Shown piece by piece: positions 1-12,491 of a DNA stretch of 64,000 nt (its first letter is position 1; each line of letters opens with the position of its first letter). A program made the translations under genes and the position numbers. Below the pieces are notes generated by a model. It was given only the letters and a program-made list of their open reading frames with translations, was not told the origin of the DNA and searched no databases. This DNA is from Breviolum minutum Mf 1.05b.01 (lineage: Eukaryota; Sar; Dinophyceae; Suessiales; Symbiodiniaceae): NCBI GenBank assembly GCA_000507305.1, contig DF239739.1, forward strand, positions 108,255 to 172,254, read 5' to 3'.

Positions 1-166
1 GCGTTGTGTTCCACTACGTTGGCAAACAAGGAAACATGGAGGGGGTGAACAAAAACGTCTGGCAAAAACGAAGCTCTGTTATAGTTGCAATAATTTTCAC
101 TATAGAAATGGTCACCATTTTTTGTTGTGCCATTCAAATGCTCAAATTCTTGGGAAACAGGCTTAC

Positions 167-228
167 CTACGGACCATGCCTACGTGTGGCCAACTTTGAA
201 CAGGAATGAGGCAAAATGGTGGTCCATC
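167..228 (-). CDS. candidate exon
   Basis: AG acceptor followed by G, 62 nt, and a GTAAGC donor; peptide DGPPFCLIPVQSWPHVGMVR. Last visible exon toward the left edge on the minus strand. Not recognised. Confidence 0.5.
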
Positions 229-337
229 CTCACATAAACAAAAGGTTTTTTTTTCATTGAAATTGAAAAAGCTGATGATTTGGATAAAATTCTTTTGAAT
301 TTTGGGTTGTATGTTGTTTTTTCTTAAACTCACCCGT

Positions 338-398
338 TTTTTGAAAAAGGAAAATCATCGGACTCCATCCACCTCCATGACTTTGGGTTCCAAAACAT
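338..398. repeat. dispersed repeat, copy of 11113-11170
   Basis: GGAAAATCATCGGACTCCAT plus CACCTCCATGACTTT is shared, with smaller differences, by these two places; no palindrome seen. Confidence 0.75.
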
Positions 399-674
399 GA
401 AGTTTCCAAAGGTACGGTTGATGGACAAAATCCTGCACCACCCAACATGTGTGAAACCCTGTAAATAGTGGGGTATTTGGCATATCAACTGGTTAGCCGG
501 ATTTCTGAACCATCAACCGTATCACTAGAGGCGTTCGACATGTTTTTTTCTGCCCCAGGCTCGGCGAAAAAGCTCAGTCAACTGGACAGCACCCAAACCA
601 GGACCTTTAGATGGGATGGAAACCAAAATCGGCAGATGAATTGGTTGACCAAGTTTTTTTTCAAATAGGGAGAG

Positions 675-812
675 CATTTATATAGTACCCCACTGGAAGT
701 TTAACAGCTCGCCCCTGAAAATTGACCATCCCAAATCCGGAAAGGAGTCGTCTTCCTTTCCCATCATTTTTCAGGGGCGTTTGCTGTTAAACTTCGGGAG
801 GGTATTGAAAAA
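675..812. repeat. family D-related palindrome (J type)
   Basis: TAGTACCCCACTGGAAGTTT ... TAAACTTCGGGAGGGTA, with the inner motif CCCCTGAAAATTGACCATCC / CATTTTTCAGGGGCG. Confidence 0.75.
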
Positions 813-924
813 CTCGGTGGTGGTTTCAACCAACTCATCTGAAAGATATGCTCGTCAAAATTGGATCATGAAACCCCCAAGTAATGGATGAAAATAAACA
901 ATTTTTGAAACTGCCACCACCCAG
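813..924. repeat. family A palindromic element
   Basis: Starts CTCGGTGGTGGTTTCAACC, has the family core (AAAATTGGATCATG, GATGAAAAT) and ends GCCACCACCCAG. Diverged. Confidence 0.8.
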
Positions 925-1046
925 AAAAAAAAAGGGATTTGTTTTTTGGTTTTTAAGGGACTTTTGGATGGTATTGTTAAAGTATAGAGGGAATGTCAAT
1001 GTGATTAATCTGGTGAAATCTCGGAATGTATCGATATCTAAATATA

Positions 1047-1150
1047 TACACCCTGGAAGATTAACATGGAACCTGAAAATGATGGTTTGGAAGATGATTT
1101 TCCTTTCCAACTAGGTGATTTTTAGGTTCCATGTTAATCTTCCGGGGTGT
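1047..1150. repeat. family B palindromic element
   Basis: TACACCCTGGAAGATTAACA ... TGTTAATCTTCCGGGGTGTA, about 104 bp, arms nearly perfect. Confidence 0.85.
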
Positions 1151-1160
1151 ATACTTACGC

Positions 1161-1267
1161 TATAGACACATGTTTCTTTTTCGCGCTTCTTTCTCATGGA
1201 TCAAAGCATCTGTGGTGCATGATTTGTTTATTCGTCCGAGGAGTGAACCAACAGCTTCATCCTCAAA
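1161..1267 (-). CDS. candidate exon, possibly 3'-terminal
   Basis: After an AG acceptor: DEAVGSLLGRINKSC then TTDALIHEKEARKRNMCL and an in-frame TAG. A perfect GTAAGT lies six bases later but the frame is already closed, so this is either a gene end or a wrong frame. Followed by a family B element. Confidence 0.4.
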
Positions 1268-1396
1268 GAACAGTATGCATCATCAAATGTTTACGTTATC
1301 AGGGTGAATAGATCTGGATAGCACTATACTATCCTAGATCCATGATTGTAAACAATAGCACTTGGGTAGGATCAACGTCTGGAACTGATGACATGC

Positions 1397-1554
1397 TACC
1401 CATCATTTCGTGACTCCTCAAAGGGTCCAGGGATAGGATATGGATGGACATGGGGAAGTTCATTGAAATGACCACTTAGGTAACGTTTCTTTACATACAA
1501 TTTATGCATGTTTCGTATATGTTCCATGAACTGTTCCAAGGGTACATGTAGCTG
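1397..1554 (-). CDS. candidate exon
   Basis: Open frame of about 52 codons beginning QLHVPLEQFMEHIRNMHKLY and continuing HFNELPHVHPYPIPGPFEES. Acceptor is AG at the GCTGCTGAT stretch; the donor is unclear (a GTAGCA at its end, which also closes the frame). About 110 nt upstream is the exon 1664-1808, so a short intron would join them. Confidence 0.5.
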
Positions 1555-1663
1555 CTGATAGCTTATGCTAATCTGCATTGTAATTGTTGTCTACATAAAT
1601 TGCACTAAACGATTCAAGTAGTAGGCAAACGTATACACATGTCCCATTGAATAATGTTATTAC

Positions 1664-1808
1664 CTGCAAATATTCAAGATGCAAACATAGCCCTTGCATG
1701 CCCTTGGTCAAAGTTAGATGACGCCAGCCAAGACCAGCCAACTCATTAAAGGGTTTATGTTGAAACGCAGTCTGGAAGACGGGTGTCATCTCTTTGCAAT
1801 CAGGTGGT
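1664..1808 (-). CDS. candidate exon
   Basis: 145 nt between an AG acceptor and a GTAATA donor: PPDCKEMTPVFQTAFQHKPF then NELAGLGWRHLTLTKGMQG and LCLHLEYLQ. Well-formed protein composition; family not recognised. Confidence 0.6.
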
Positions 1809-2335
1809 CTTGTGTCGTTTCAGAACGTTGGATCATCATTGATTACATCTTTTGGGGATTGGGTATTTGAAAAACAAATAGATATGAACTCCCCTTCATC
1901 ACTCCCTTCCAATCACCAGGGTAAATGAGAAACTTTTGCGGATCTGGGTAAAATAAAACAATTCATAGTTCACCGACCTGGATGGGCCTTTTTTCCGAAT
2001 TGGAGAGTCATTGTGCATAATACTACTCAAAAATTAGTCAAAGGTAGCATTTCAATGTTCAGAGTACAGCGATTGACATATGGATACATATGGCATATCA
2101 ATAAAAATGTCATGGAGTCCTCGAACCAACATCTTACCTGAAAACGATTAATGTGTTTTTTGGAAATCATCACTTACTATGTACATATATTTATGTACAT
2201 ATAGCTATGGTAGGGGCAAATGCCCCTTTCCGTAAAATCCTTAATCTTAGATACAACGAATTTATATGAAAGCTTCACTTTCCATGGATGTGAGGCCTCA
2301 ACCACCCGTCACCCGCCCCTCCAAAAAAACACCAC

Positions 2336-2464
2336 CATGGCACGGCTAGTGGTGTCATCCCATGGACTGCCGCTTCCTATTACCTCGGAACAAAAATACA
2401 CCAAGTTCCAAACAGCAACAAACTTGGACCCTTCGAGTTGCGAAAGACCATTTAGAATCTGTAA
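2336..2464 (-). CDS. candidate exon
   Basis: Starts after an AG acceptor (ILNGLSQLEGSKFVAVWNLV) and runs YFCSEVIGSGSPWDDTTSRAM to a probable GTGGTG donor. Plus-strand frames over the same bases are also open, so strand is inferred from neighbours. Confidence 0.5.
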
Positions 2465-2846
2465 TTGGTGTGTGTAAGAAACTTGTCAAGGAGAATGGTT
2501 ACTCCAGCTGCATATTGGCCCTCCCAAAAACAGCCGAAAAATAGGCAAAAACCTGATTTCAGCCTGGCTTCTACCACCAGAGACGTAGTACGGTAGGCTA
2601 CGATTAAAAGAAGGTGAGTCTCGAGTCGGGTTCGTCGATCACATGTCGTTGTTAGCAAAGTGGTTCCTGCAAATGTTGCGTAACTCAACTCTTGAAGTTC
2701 GTGTTGTTTTTTTCAACTAAATTCTCACCCACCTCGAATAGTATAATGTATATATACATATATACATATATGTATCAACTTAATTTTTTGGGGGCATTGC
2801 AGCAAACCTATTTCTTCAAGGGAGGTGGAGGACAAAGAAAAAAAAC

Positions 2847-2966
2847 AGGACGCTCCCTTCATCCACCACCGATTTGCCCAAGTAACAGAGCTGGACTCCG
2901 CAGGAGGTTTGCGCCAAGCACGAATTTGTTGCATCCATAAAAGCGCCAAGGATTTTTTTCTGGGAA
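2847..2966 (-). CDS. candidate exon
   Basis: After an AG acceptor: KKILGAFMDATNSCLAQTSC then GVQLCYLGKSVVDEGSVLF. The 5' intron contains a family B element at 2990-3105. Donor not resolved. Confidence 0.45.
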
Positions 2967-2989
2967 AACCAAAACTCAGGTACTGGTTA

Positions 2990-3105
2990 CACCCCTGAAG
3001 ATTAACATGGAACATTTCATCATGGAGGTTTGGTTCAGATCATGACTTCCTTTCTTTTCATGGGTGATGGCTGTAGGTTCCAGCCGTTCATCTTCCAGGG
3101 TGTAT
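2990..3105. repeat. family B element
   Basis: ACACCCCTGAAGATTAACATGG ends in CCGTTCATCTTCCAGGGTGT; the right arm carries the GGCTGGAACC variant. Confidence 0.8.
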
Positions 3106-3259
3106 AGATTTGGTAATAATTTATTGGAAAAGGTGGTTGGTTTGGTTTGGTTATGGTTATGGTTGGATATTTGTTTTAAAAAAAATCCTGCTGTAGTTGG
3201 AGGAGTTAGTTGGGTGCGTATGGGTGCCGACATTGTCATCGTGGTGTTTTTGTCTAGGT

Positions 3260-3430
3260 GGCGGCTGGGTCAGGCCGCATCGTCCCTTCCATCACTAAGT
3301 GCTTGCAGTGTTGGGCACGCTTTCCGGGGCGGGCTGATACACTAGACTATATCATTGATGGAATTTTCCTGCTTCCTGTTGTTCCCACAATTATGGTGCG
3401 AATGTTCGAAGCATGGGGCGTTCTTTAACC
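3260..3430. CDS. possible exon, strand unresolved
   Basis: Plus strand: TTTGTCTAG acceptor followed by about 56 open codons (RIVPSITKCLQCWARF then GRADTLDYIIDGIFLLPVV). Minus strand: a shorter frame (RPGKRAQHCKHLVMEGTM). The plus reading is longer but nearly all neighbours are on the minus strand. Confidence 0.3.
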
Positions 3431-3614
3431 CAAGGTTAAACTCTCGTCAAAATCAGCGGAAAAAAAAAAACTGATGCGAGCCAAACCCCAAAAGGACAGA
3501 ATCGTCTTCCAACCATGCATTTCTAGGTTCGAACTGTTAGTTTCAGGAAGGGCTATTTTAGTTTCAGGGAGTGCAACCCCTTACACTTTGGGAAGTGAAA
3601 ATGGCCCGTCACCT

Positions 3615-3783
3615 TTTTGAAATCCAAATGCTATCTACCTCGATTGGCAACCCTAAACGGACGGCCTTTGGAGAATCTCCCATCTCTCTGAATTTGTTGA
3701 TTTTGTTGTCTGAAATCTTGGATTCTTGGATAGTAACCATGTAAGATATTGAAGCCCTGTACAAGATTCTGAACTCCTGCCTG
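3615..3783 (-). CDS. candidate exon, frame uncertain
   Basis: All three minus frames are open here. The best starts after TTTCAG (QEFRILYRASISYMVTIQES) and ends RLGLPIEVDSIWISK at a GTGACG donor. Not recognised. Confidence 0.45.
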
Positions 3784-4262
3784 AAACTTGTGGATGGTAG
3801 ACTTGACACTGAAAGTCCAAGACTTCAAAAAAAAATGTGTTTTTGTTGGACACCATAACCCATTCCCATGTGCTCCTTGTATTAGTAAAGTAAACATAGT
3901 ATCTAGCTTCACTTCCCTATACATGTGGTCTTTTGGGGGGGAGCCAGTGGCGGCAAATGAATAAATATACTGTACTACAACACTCATACTGCTTGATAGA
4001 CAACCTTAAAACACCCAAAACTGCAACTAGTGACGCATATGATGATAAATGGATCGGAGTAAATCATTGATTTCCCTGCAATAAGAAGGAACTTCCCTTA
4101 CTAAATGCATATCCCTTCGGATGGGTTTTGAGGATACTATTGGAAGTCGCATGTTCTTATTGGCAAATCCAATGCGGGGATTTCAAAAACAACTATGTTG
4201 ACACCACAGATACCAAAAATATCAAAAAATATCAAAGTGTGAAGATGCTCTTAGACTCTTAA

Positions 4263-4366
4263 CTGGCTGGTGGTTTCAACCCATTTGAAAAATATGCTCG
4301 TCAAAATGGGTTCATCTTCCCCAAATTTTGGGGTGAAATATAAAATATTTGAGTTGGCACCACCCA
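4263..4366. repeat. family A element with TTAA duplication
   Basis: CTGGCTGGTGGTTTCAACCC ... GCACCACCCAG, flanked on both sides by TTAA (a 4-bp target duplication). The open frame of exon 4428-4580 reaches its border. Confidence 0.85.
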
Positions 4367-4427
4367 GTTAAGGATGGAAAACATGTTGACTCTTCCCCTT
4401 CTCAACTGAACCACCCATCCCCACCTT

Positions 4428-4580
4428 CGAAACCCCCAAACTTGAGTGCAGAAACTCGCATCCATTTCGGTTGGCACTCGGCCACGCTTTAGAGATTCCA
4501 TGGCCCATTTCTCATACCTCATGGTTTCTTGGCCCGAAACATAGGGATGCTCAACTAGAGATTCCCCAGACCTCCTTTAA
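4428..4580 (-). CDS. candidate exon
   Basis: AG acceptor then SGESLVEHPYVSGQETMRYE and KWAMESLKRGRVPTEMDASF. The frame stays open for another 20 codons up to the family A element at 4263-4366, so the donor may be the inner GTGGGG or the element border. Confidence 0.55.
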
Positions 4581-4869
4581 CCATTCATTGAAGCCAATGG
4601 AACCAAGACATCATCCCACACCGGGTATAAATTCAAGAAATGTCCCATCAAAAAAAATGTGATGATTTTTTGGTTACCATGCTTACCTCCCAACTTCAAA
4701 AAGAAACAGTTTGAGCTAAGGAAAATGTGTTTTTTTTGGACCAAAAAAAAACAGGGCAATGCCTCGAATGGTCTAGGGCATAATGCACGATTCAAAGTCC
4801 ATCAAACAAAAAGTCACAAATCTGCAATCCCCGTTTTCCTGACTTGTGTTTTGCCTATGTCACATTTTT

Positions 4870-5070
4870 TTGACGTTCCCAGGGAATGGATGTTCTTGGC
4901 CATCCGTAACAGGGTTTGGATGGACGGTTCTACAGTCCTATACAAACAAAGGAAGGAACCCGATTGCTGTTGCTTATGCCGGAAACCAAAATGTGTACTG
5001 CATAGACATTATTCATTCTTAAGACTTCATTTCCAACCGACATTTTTTGAGGGACAAAATCATGATAAGT
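4870..5070. CDS. possible exon, strand and frame unresolved
   Basis: Open frames occur on both strands: plus (FGWTVLQSYTNKGRNPIAVA) and minus (SIQTLLRMAKNIHSLGTSKK). Sequence alone does not decide. Confidence 0.25.
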
Positions 5071-5146
5071 GACTTGGTACTGTAGTATCAGTATCCCCGA
5101 ATTATAGGGGAAAAAACGGCCAATCGTTGGGAGAGATCCCGCATAC

Positions 5147-5298
5147 CTTGGGGTTCTCCCTGCCCAAAGTGGGTAAACCTTCCTGCCTTCCTGCCTAGAC
5201 GTCCATGGGCCAAGACACTTGCTTCGCAACTTCTCTGAAAGTGTGACTTCCTGAGCATCCAACGAAGAGGCAACAGAATTCAGCACAACAAACACGTC
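5147..5298 (-). CDS. candidate exon
   Basis: 152 nt, AG acceptor followed by G and a GTATGC donor. Peptide starts DVFVVLNSVASSLDAQEVTL then SEKLRSKCLGPWTSRQEG. The next exon upstream is 5639-5760. Confidence 0.6.
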
Positions 5299-5638
5299 CT
5301 TCAAATGAATCTATCCTATTTCTTTCGGATGATTGTTAATTAAAGTGCTTCGTGTTGATCCAGACTCATGTGGGATCGGATAGGATAGGAGTACTTGCCA
5401 GGTTTTGATGATTGTGAGGAATAGATGACGGTAAATCTACGTAAATCCGAAATGCATGCCAATACAGGCCAACCAGCGAATGATTTGTCGAAAAAGGGTG
5501 AACCAAAGTAGCTACATAATGTTACATGATGCTACATGTACCAGCATCAACCAGTTTGGGTATGGTTTGAACACAACAAAATTAAACATCAATAAACATC
5601 ATCCATGCAAAAACCGTAAAGAAAGATACGGGTCTTAC

Positions 5639-5760
5639 CGTGCCACTATACCACCAGCAGCTGCGCTGCTGCGCCCTCCCGTCCAAGCCACATATTTCTT
5701 GGCGTCCATCTCCACCGAAGTCAAACTCGCCTCGTCGATGAGAGGGTGGTGACAGCAACC
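5639..5760 (-). CDS. candidate exon
   Basis: 122 nt between an AAG acceptor and a GTAAGA donor, clearly more GC-rich than its surroundings. Contains HPLIDEASLTSVEMDAKKYV and AWTGGRSSAAAGGIVAR. No family recognised. Confidence 0.65.
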
Positions 5761-7250
<1,490 letters not shown>

Positions 7251-7256
7251 ACAGTG

Positions 7257-7318
7257 AAGATGCCTGCACCGTTTTATCTTTGTAAGAAATCCTGCCTTGC
7301 TGTCCCCAACGATGGCAT
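7257..7318 (-). CDS. possible small exon
   Basis: AG acceptor then NAIVGDSKAGFLTKIKRC and a GC donor (CAG/GCATC). Other minus frames across 7182-7440 are also open, so the frame is a guess. Confidence 0.3.
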
Positions 7319-7440
7319 TTCTGTGAAACTCCGGTTTTAAAAAGGGGGCATTCCACGGCCAAGAGGGCCAATGCAAAACACGCATTGAAGAAGAGTCTTG
7401 TTGAGAGGCTTTGATGGGAAAACAACGCAACAAAATGCAT

Positions 7441-8185
7441 GATTTTCCTTCAATCTCAAAAACTCACCAAAAAAATATGAGAAAACATTTCGCCCCAAAG
7501 ATTCTCAACAACACCTTTTGGAAACATATTGGCAGTGCCTCTCGACATTTACCAACCCCCCAAACAATTGCTGCTTGGAAGTTGGAAGTTGGAATACTAC
7601 ATCCAATCAAATTCCATATCGTCGTTCCCTTTCATACCCAAATTGTGGATCAGCCATGAGAAAAAATAGATCAACCTGTGACCAGAGGTATCGGCAGTTG
7701 GCTTAAAAACAAAAACGAAAGGTGCAACTGCAAAGCTCTCCTCAATGACCCATAGGATCCATGTATGGTATATTTACCTACATTTGGTTGATTTTTATGG
7801 TAAATGTAGGGATATACACCATACATGGATCCTATGGGTGAGGACATGATTTGTTTCTATTCATTTCCGCATCTGCAAACCGTAAATCAACAAAGATTTT
7901 GCTGTATACTGTATGGTTGGCCTAAAGCAGCAAGACAAAATTAGGTATGCCAATTTCCTCCCAACCAACAAAGAGGAGGAAATATATGGAAATCTATGTT
8001 TCCCCCCTAAAAATAATATATATATATATAGGTATAAATAATATATAATATACATATTTGAATATAATATACACGTTTTGATATAATACACATATTTGTA
8101 TACAATTGAATACACATTGACATATGAAATAATTATATAGCCAAATAGTGGTTTAAACCACAGTCAAACTGTTGAAGCTTAGCCA
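7441..8185. other. no supported gene
   Basis: AT-rich, with the F element 7750-7848 and TA-rich runs at 8010-8110. Confidence 0.6.
7750..7848. repeat. family F palindromic element
   Basis: CCATAGGATCCATGTATGGT ... CCATACATGGATCCTATGGG, with CCTACATTTGGTTGATTTTT in the middle. Confidence 0.9.
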
Positions 8186-8189
8186 TTGA

Positions 8190-8232
8190 ATGAGCTTCAA
8201 CCGGCTGCGGGCCCGCACGGCCACGATCTGCT
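8190..8232 (-). CDS. possible small exon
   Basis: GC-rich stretch in AT-rich sequence; after a GCAG acceptor it reads IVAVRARSRLKLIQWL. Donor not clear. Confidence 0.35.
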
Positions 8233-8514
8233 TTGTCCAAATTCAACTCCTAGAGGATCGACTCTCTTGGGATCATCCTAAATCGATGTGAAAAACTTAC
8301 ATCCTGAAAGAAAATGCGAAAAAATGTAGACCTTGCTATTTGATGTTGTTTGGAAACTGTTGTTTTCTGAATTCCTGGATGATTTTGGGATATTCTTGGG
8401 GTAGAATGTGTTTTTAAGTGTTGGAAATGAGACTTTAGCGTATTTTTTCGTAACTTAGTGTAAGGTGAAACATAGAAGCTGAAGTTTTCTTTGCACCCAA
8501 CTTTTTGGAAGTGC

Positions 8515-8622
8515 TGTCTGGGTGCCCCAGGCCACATCATCAGAGATCTTTTTGAAGAGCCTGTTCAAATCCGCCAGCTGCTTCTCGTGTGCTTCCTCCA
8601 CCGGGCTGCAAGACTGCTATAG
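8515..8622 (-). CDS. candidate exon
   Basis: AG acceptor (CACTATAG) then QSCSPVEEAHEKQLADLNRL and FKKISDDVAWGTQTA, a charged, probably helical segment. The 3' border is unresolved. Confidence 0.55.
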
Positions 8623-8639
8623 TGTGCTTAGAAGATGGG

Positions 8640-8759
8640 AAACTGATTGCGGTTTCCGTTGATCGATTTGATTGAAGAAACGTAGCATTCCAGGAATTGT
8701 TGTTTGGATTGGAAAACATGAGCGGTAGAATGGAAGCAAGATTGCATTGCTACTTCTAC
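8640..8759 (-). CDS. possible exon
   Basis: AG acceptor followed by G, then VEVAMQSCFHSTAHVFQSKQ and QFLECYVSSIKSINGN. The 3' border is unclear and it would be very close to the next exon. Confidence 0.35.
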
Positions 8760-8950
8760 CTAACGTGGTGGTTGGGGCAATACACAAGTCATAATAAATC
8801 ATCAGCACAATCATCAGCACATATCACGTAAAAGTGATTGAACCTTTTTTTTAATGCCATGAGTCAACTCATCCATGAGATTTTCCATAGAAAAATAGCC
8901 TCACCAAGCCACTTTGATTGACTTGGTGGTTCCCATCTTTCCGTGGTTAC

Positions 8951-9062
8951 CCCGGGCCAATCCTTGTCTTCAAAAGACAGCTGATGTCGCGAGGCCTCAG
9001 GTCAAATATCATTCCATAGCTGTCATTCGGAAGAAAAAACACATCTCTGATGCTTTCCTGGG
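8951..9062 (-). CDS. candidate exon
   Basis: 112 nt between an AAG acceptor and a GTAACC donor; peptide QESIRDVFFLPNDSYGMIFD then LRPRDISCLLKTRIGPG. Clear composition; not recognised. Confidence 0.6.
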
Positions 9063-9088
9063 CTTGAAATTGGTTCTTTTAACGCTGA

Positions 9089-9120
<32 letters not shown>

Positions 9121-9412
9121 GATTTACAGCCACATTTGTGTCGCCTGAATCTGCAACAACTTATACGTGAATTTGGGTGCATTTGCTACTTGCATCTCCT
9201 CAAAAATCATTCAAATAATATCAGGGATCTATCAGTCTATGTCTTGGGTCCCCCGCCCTTTTAAAAAATGACCAAAAGATGACCCCCGAAAAGTAACGTG
9301 ACTGGCTGGAAAAACAACCATTTGAAGATGTATCTCCTATTTAAAAAAAAATGGTGATTTTCCAGTGACATGTTAAGTTTCTGGAGGGCAAATCTCCAAC
9401 AACATGGCCAAT

Positions 9413-9526
9413 GTTACCCGAAGATTAACATATAGAATGAACGTGAAAATGATGGTCTCCGCATGATGATTTTCCTCTTCCAGGGGGCGTAGTCTGAGGT
9501 TCCAGCCGTTCATCTTCCGGGGTATA
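9413..9526. repeat. family B element
   Basis: TTACCCGAAGATTAACAT ... CAGCCGTTCATCTTCCGGGG. The outer AG is lost on one side. Confidence 0.75.
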
Positions 9527-9529
9527 AAT

Positions 9530-9659
9530 TTCATCAACCTTTCGCCCAATAAAATGTCCAAAACATCTGGGGTAGCCCAACAGGACGGACTGAAGAATCA
9601 CCAGACACCGAGAGTTTCCTTTCCATCGCCAAACGCCGTTTTCGCATGGTTTCCTGAGG
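9530..9659 (-). CDS. candidate exon, frame uncertain
   Basis: Two frames are open: one starting ETMRKRRLAMERKLSVSGDS after CTCAG, and one (GVWRWKGNSRCLVILQSV) that runs into the family B element at 9413-9526 and would end YTPEDE. The second resembles the arrangement at 14762. Confidence 0.45.
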
Positions 9660-9919
9660 TATGGCGTGCAGTGAAGCCAAACGGCACCACTGAAAACCAG
9701 GACCATCTAATGCACGGAGAATCCAAGGTATCCGTTGAACTGTTCACGTTCCAAAGAAAAGCCTAAGGAACAAACCAATGGATTTATTTGGAAAATTACA
9801 CATACTTGAGAAACATAAAATCCAATTTTTCGAAAAAGAAAACATCGATTTTTTATTCCGCAAAAAAAACATGCTTTTCTTGAATATATACTTAACCACA
9901 TAGTGGCTATTACACAAAT

Positions 9920-10052
9920 TCTTGGGGCTTGTCTGTCTTTCCCTGCTTTTTTTCTCCACTTCCGGATTTGGGGTTCCCAAGGTTGGCTGAAGCTGAGTGA
10001 CTCGTCTTCGTTGTGCACGTTTCTTCGGGTGCTCGTCCTTCCTTGGTTCCTC
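9920..10052 (-). CDS. candidate exon
   Basis: TTTCAG acceptor followed by G, then EEPRKDEHPKKRAQRRRVTQ and LQPTLGTPNPEVEKKSRERQ. Strongly basic, possibly a nuclear or linker segment. The other two frames are open too; donor not clear. Confidence 0.4.
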
Positions 10053-10127
10053 CTGAAACCGCTGGTAGTTTTTTGGTGAAGAAACACTCTGAAAACGGGA
10101 AATGGTGGATTTTCACAGGTCAATATG

Positions 10128-10205
10128 GGTGTTTCCATAAATGGTGGTACCCCCAAACCATCCATTTTGGGGGTTTTACCACTATTTTCGGTTCAACATC
10201 CATAT
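10128..10205. repeat. family C palindromic element, partial
   Basis: GTGTTTCCATAAATGGTGGT ... CCATCCATTTTGGGGG. Same family as 43742 and 60090. Confidence 0.65.
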
Positions 10206-10224
10206 GATGTGGATGTCTTTTCAG

Positions 10225-10341
10225 CTGCTAGAACCCGGGGGCCTGATTGGCTTGACGTTGCAATGGCTAGCAATTGCAGCCTTGACCTTTATGCAAATCG
10301 CTGTGGCAAATCGACATTGCACCAAATTTCCTGAATTTCAA
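10225..10341. CDS. possible exon, strand unresolved
   Basis: Plus strand: TTTTCAG acceptor, GTAATA donor and a very hydrophobic peptide (GLIGLTLQWLAIAALTFMQI). Minus strand: NLVQCRFATAICIKVKAAIA. The plus reading has both splice sites; the neighbourhood is minus. Confidence 0.35.
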
Positions 10342-10565
10342 GTAATAAACTAGGATGCCAGCAATATACCTACAGTATTGTATAGTTGGGGTGATCCCTG
10401 TTATCATCCTGTGTCACCAAAAGTTTGAGGTACCAAAAATGCAGGCACTGAATCTTAAAAGTTATTAAGCTATTTTGGGGGTGGGCTTTCCCTGACATAA
10501 GCCGTATGCATACAGCTTATATATATATATATGGATGATTCATTAATTACCTCCATTTTAGGCAC

Positions 10566-10723
10566 CGTGGTGATTGTCGTGGTTGTGTATGGCGGCCGTT
10601 TCCTGCCGTTTCCCGCGCCCGGTGACAATCCTCCTCAAGGACATCTGTTTCAAGGTCACCTTGGCCACCGCCTCGCAAAATCGGATCGTCAAGCCGATCA
10701 AAACGGGATAGGATTCAAAGGTA
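10566..10723 (-). CDS. candidate exon
   Basis: 158 nt with TTTTTTAG acceptor and GTGCCT donor: TFESYPVLIGLTIRFCEAVA then KVTLKQMSLRRIVTGRGKRQ. The plus strand is also open between an AG and a GT, so strand is not certain. Confidence 0.5.
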
Positions 10724-11286
10724 CTAAAAAACTGAATAATCCCTAAATATGATTGAAGGATTCACAAATAAGTAAATAATATACCTTGCATACTCATGAA
10801 ATATACATTACATAATTACATACAGTAGATTAATTATACTTAATCATATATAGTCAAATCTATACAGCAGCTGTATCATCTAAAATCCTGCTTCAAAAAC
10901 ACATGTTTGATTCTATGCCGGTGTTTGTCTCAGCCATTAGAGTTCAGGCTCACCGATTCCCTTATGGACTCTCTTCATCTGTACATATGTACATCTTCAT
11001 TTCAAAAAATGACTTCAACCGAATCTCCCCCTACCCTTTTTCTTCATCTCCAAAAAATCAAAAACTTCCCTGAAAAAATTAACGGCATGGAGAACTTAGT
11101 TCATCACCCCCATTGAAAAATCCGGAAAATCATCGGACTCCATTCACCTCCATGACTTTTTGGGGTTCAAAATATCAATTTTTACCGCGGTGTTAGACCT
11201 TTCAAGGTTGAATGTGGATGGATCTGAAAAATCACCCATCTTCACCTTCACCCCTTCACCCACCCAACGGCATGGTGGTCCAATGG

Positions 11287-11412
11287 CACGAAGCTCAGCC
11301 GCCTGGTTGTGTAAGCTCAGTCATACTTCGCATGGTGTCCTGAAAATTTGCCCGTGCCAAATCCAAGGAAAGAGCCTGCTTTTGCCCAGGGAAGGACTGT
11401 TATATAACAGAA
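11287..11412 (-). CDS. candidate exon, possible frameshift
   Basis: AG acceptor then SFPGQKQALSLDLARANFQD and TMRSMTELTQP. Just downstream another minus frame reads HNQAAELRAIGPPCRWVGEG to about 11195; part of it (NQAAELRAI) resembles YQAAEFQAI in the exon 16175-16333. The two frames abut with no room for an intron, so either a one-base error lies here or one of them is false. Confidence 0.55.
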
Positions 11413-11995
11413 AATCCCCCGAAAAAACTGGAAAACCAGTGTTTAATCATCGCCTTGAAATGGGGAAGATCCGGGATCTGTTGGTTTCCCTGGGATCTGT
11501 CTATTAGCATTTCGGAAGGCCGCGAGGATGCACCAGGATGATGAAAAACATTGTTTCGTTTATCAAACCTTTGGCTCCAAAAAATGTCGGGAGTGAAGAA
11601 TATCTGCAGATATGTAAATTCTCACTTTGACGGATACACCCAGGTGATCACCTGAAACCCTGGGATCAATGTGAAACTTCTGGGTTGGAAGGCTCGCGCA
11701 CTATTCCTTAGCTCCCAACTCTCATCTTTGGACATGTTCTTTTAAATCTCATTGAAATCTGTTTGGCGTCAAATTGAATGGTGATCAAAAAAAACATCTT
11801 CAAACAATTTCAAACGACACCACTTCCAATCCATTTGACAAAGGTGAATTTTTATATACTACGTGAAACATCCTGTCCAAAACTCATTCACAACGCACCA
11901 ACCCTCAGAAGAGCCTCAAAATACTACCTGTACTTATTGTACTAGGGGTGGTGAATGTTGGTGATGTCACCATGACCATGCGCATTCTACTTGCA

Positions 11996-12160
11996 AAGAC
12001 TTGCAACATATTAGCATCCTCCTTCACCTCACACACTCCCACGTGGTCGTGATGCGTTGTTTTTCTCCAAGAGACTTCCATCTCTTTCTCGATAGCCACC
12101 AGACGCGGGTAAAGCCTCAACTCATCTGGGGTTTGATCTGCGGAGATGATCTGACAGGGA
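11996..12160 (-). CDS. candidate exon
   Basis: Contains IISADQTPDELRLYPRLVAI then EKEMEVSWRKTTHHDHVGVC and EVKEDANMLQVFA, followed by a GTAGAA donor. The open frame continues upstream through a CAA/GTT repeat that would code poly-Gln; I treat the repeat as intronic. Confidence 0.55.
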
Positions 12161-12216
12161 TTTTTCATTTTGACTTTAAAGGAGACCGGTTCGATAGGGA
12201 AGAGGTGGAGGGAGGG

Positions 12217-12272
<56 letters not shown>

Positions 12273-12313
12273 GACAAAAGTCAGGGGGTTGTTCTTGTTG
12301 TTGTTGTTGTTGA
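12217..12313. repeat. GTT microsatellite
   Basis: GTT repeat interrupted by GACAAAAGTCAGGGGG; reads as poly-Gln on the minus strand next to exon 11996-12160. Confidence 0.95.
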
Positions 12314-12491
12314 ATCAATGCCCTGAAGCATCAGGTGATTCTTGAAAATAATTTTCAAACAATGTCTTATATTTGCTCAAGCTAAGCATGCCAAGAGAGA
12401 ATCCGGGCAACAAAAAATCTGGGTGAGGTTGTGATATGTTTCGTTGATAGTTTTGCTCGAGGTATATTGGATACCAACACACCCTGCGTAC

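Noticed and set aside
2740..2775. TATATA runs here and in about fifteen other places as possible promoters
   Set aside because: They are simple TA repeats, most of them within introns; no consistent position before a gene.
9085..9122. Possible origin or attachment site in TA-rich DNA
   Set aside because: No other feature supports it; TA runs are common in the window.
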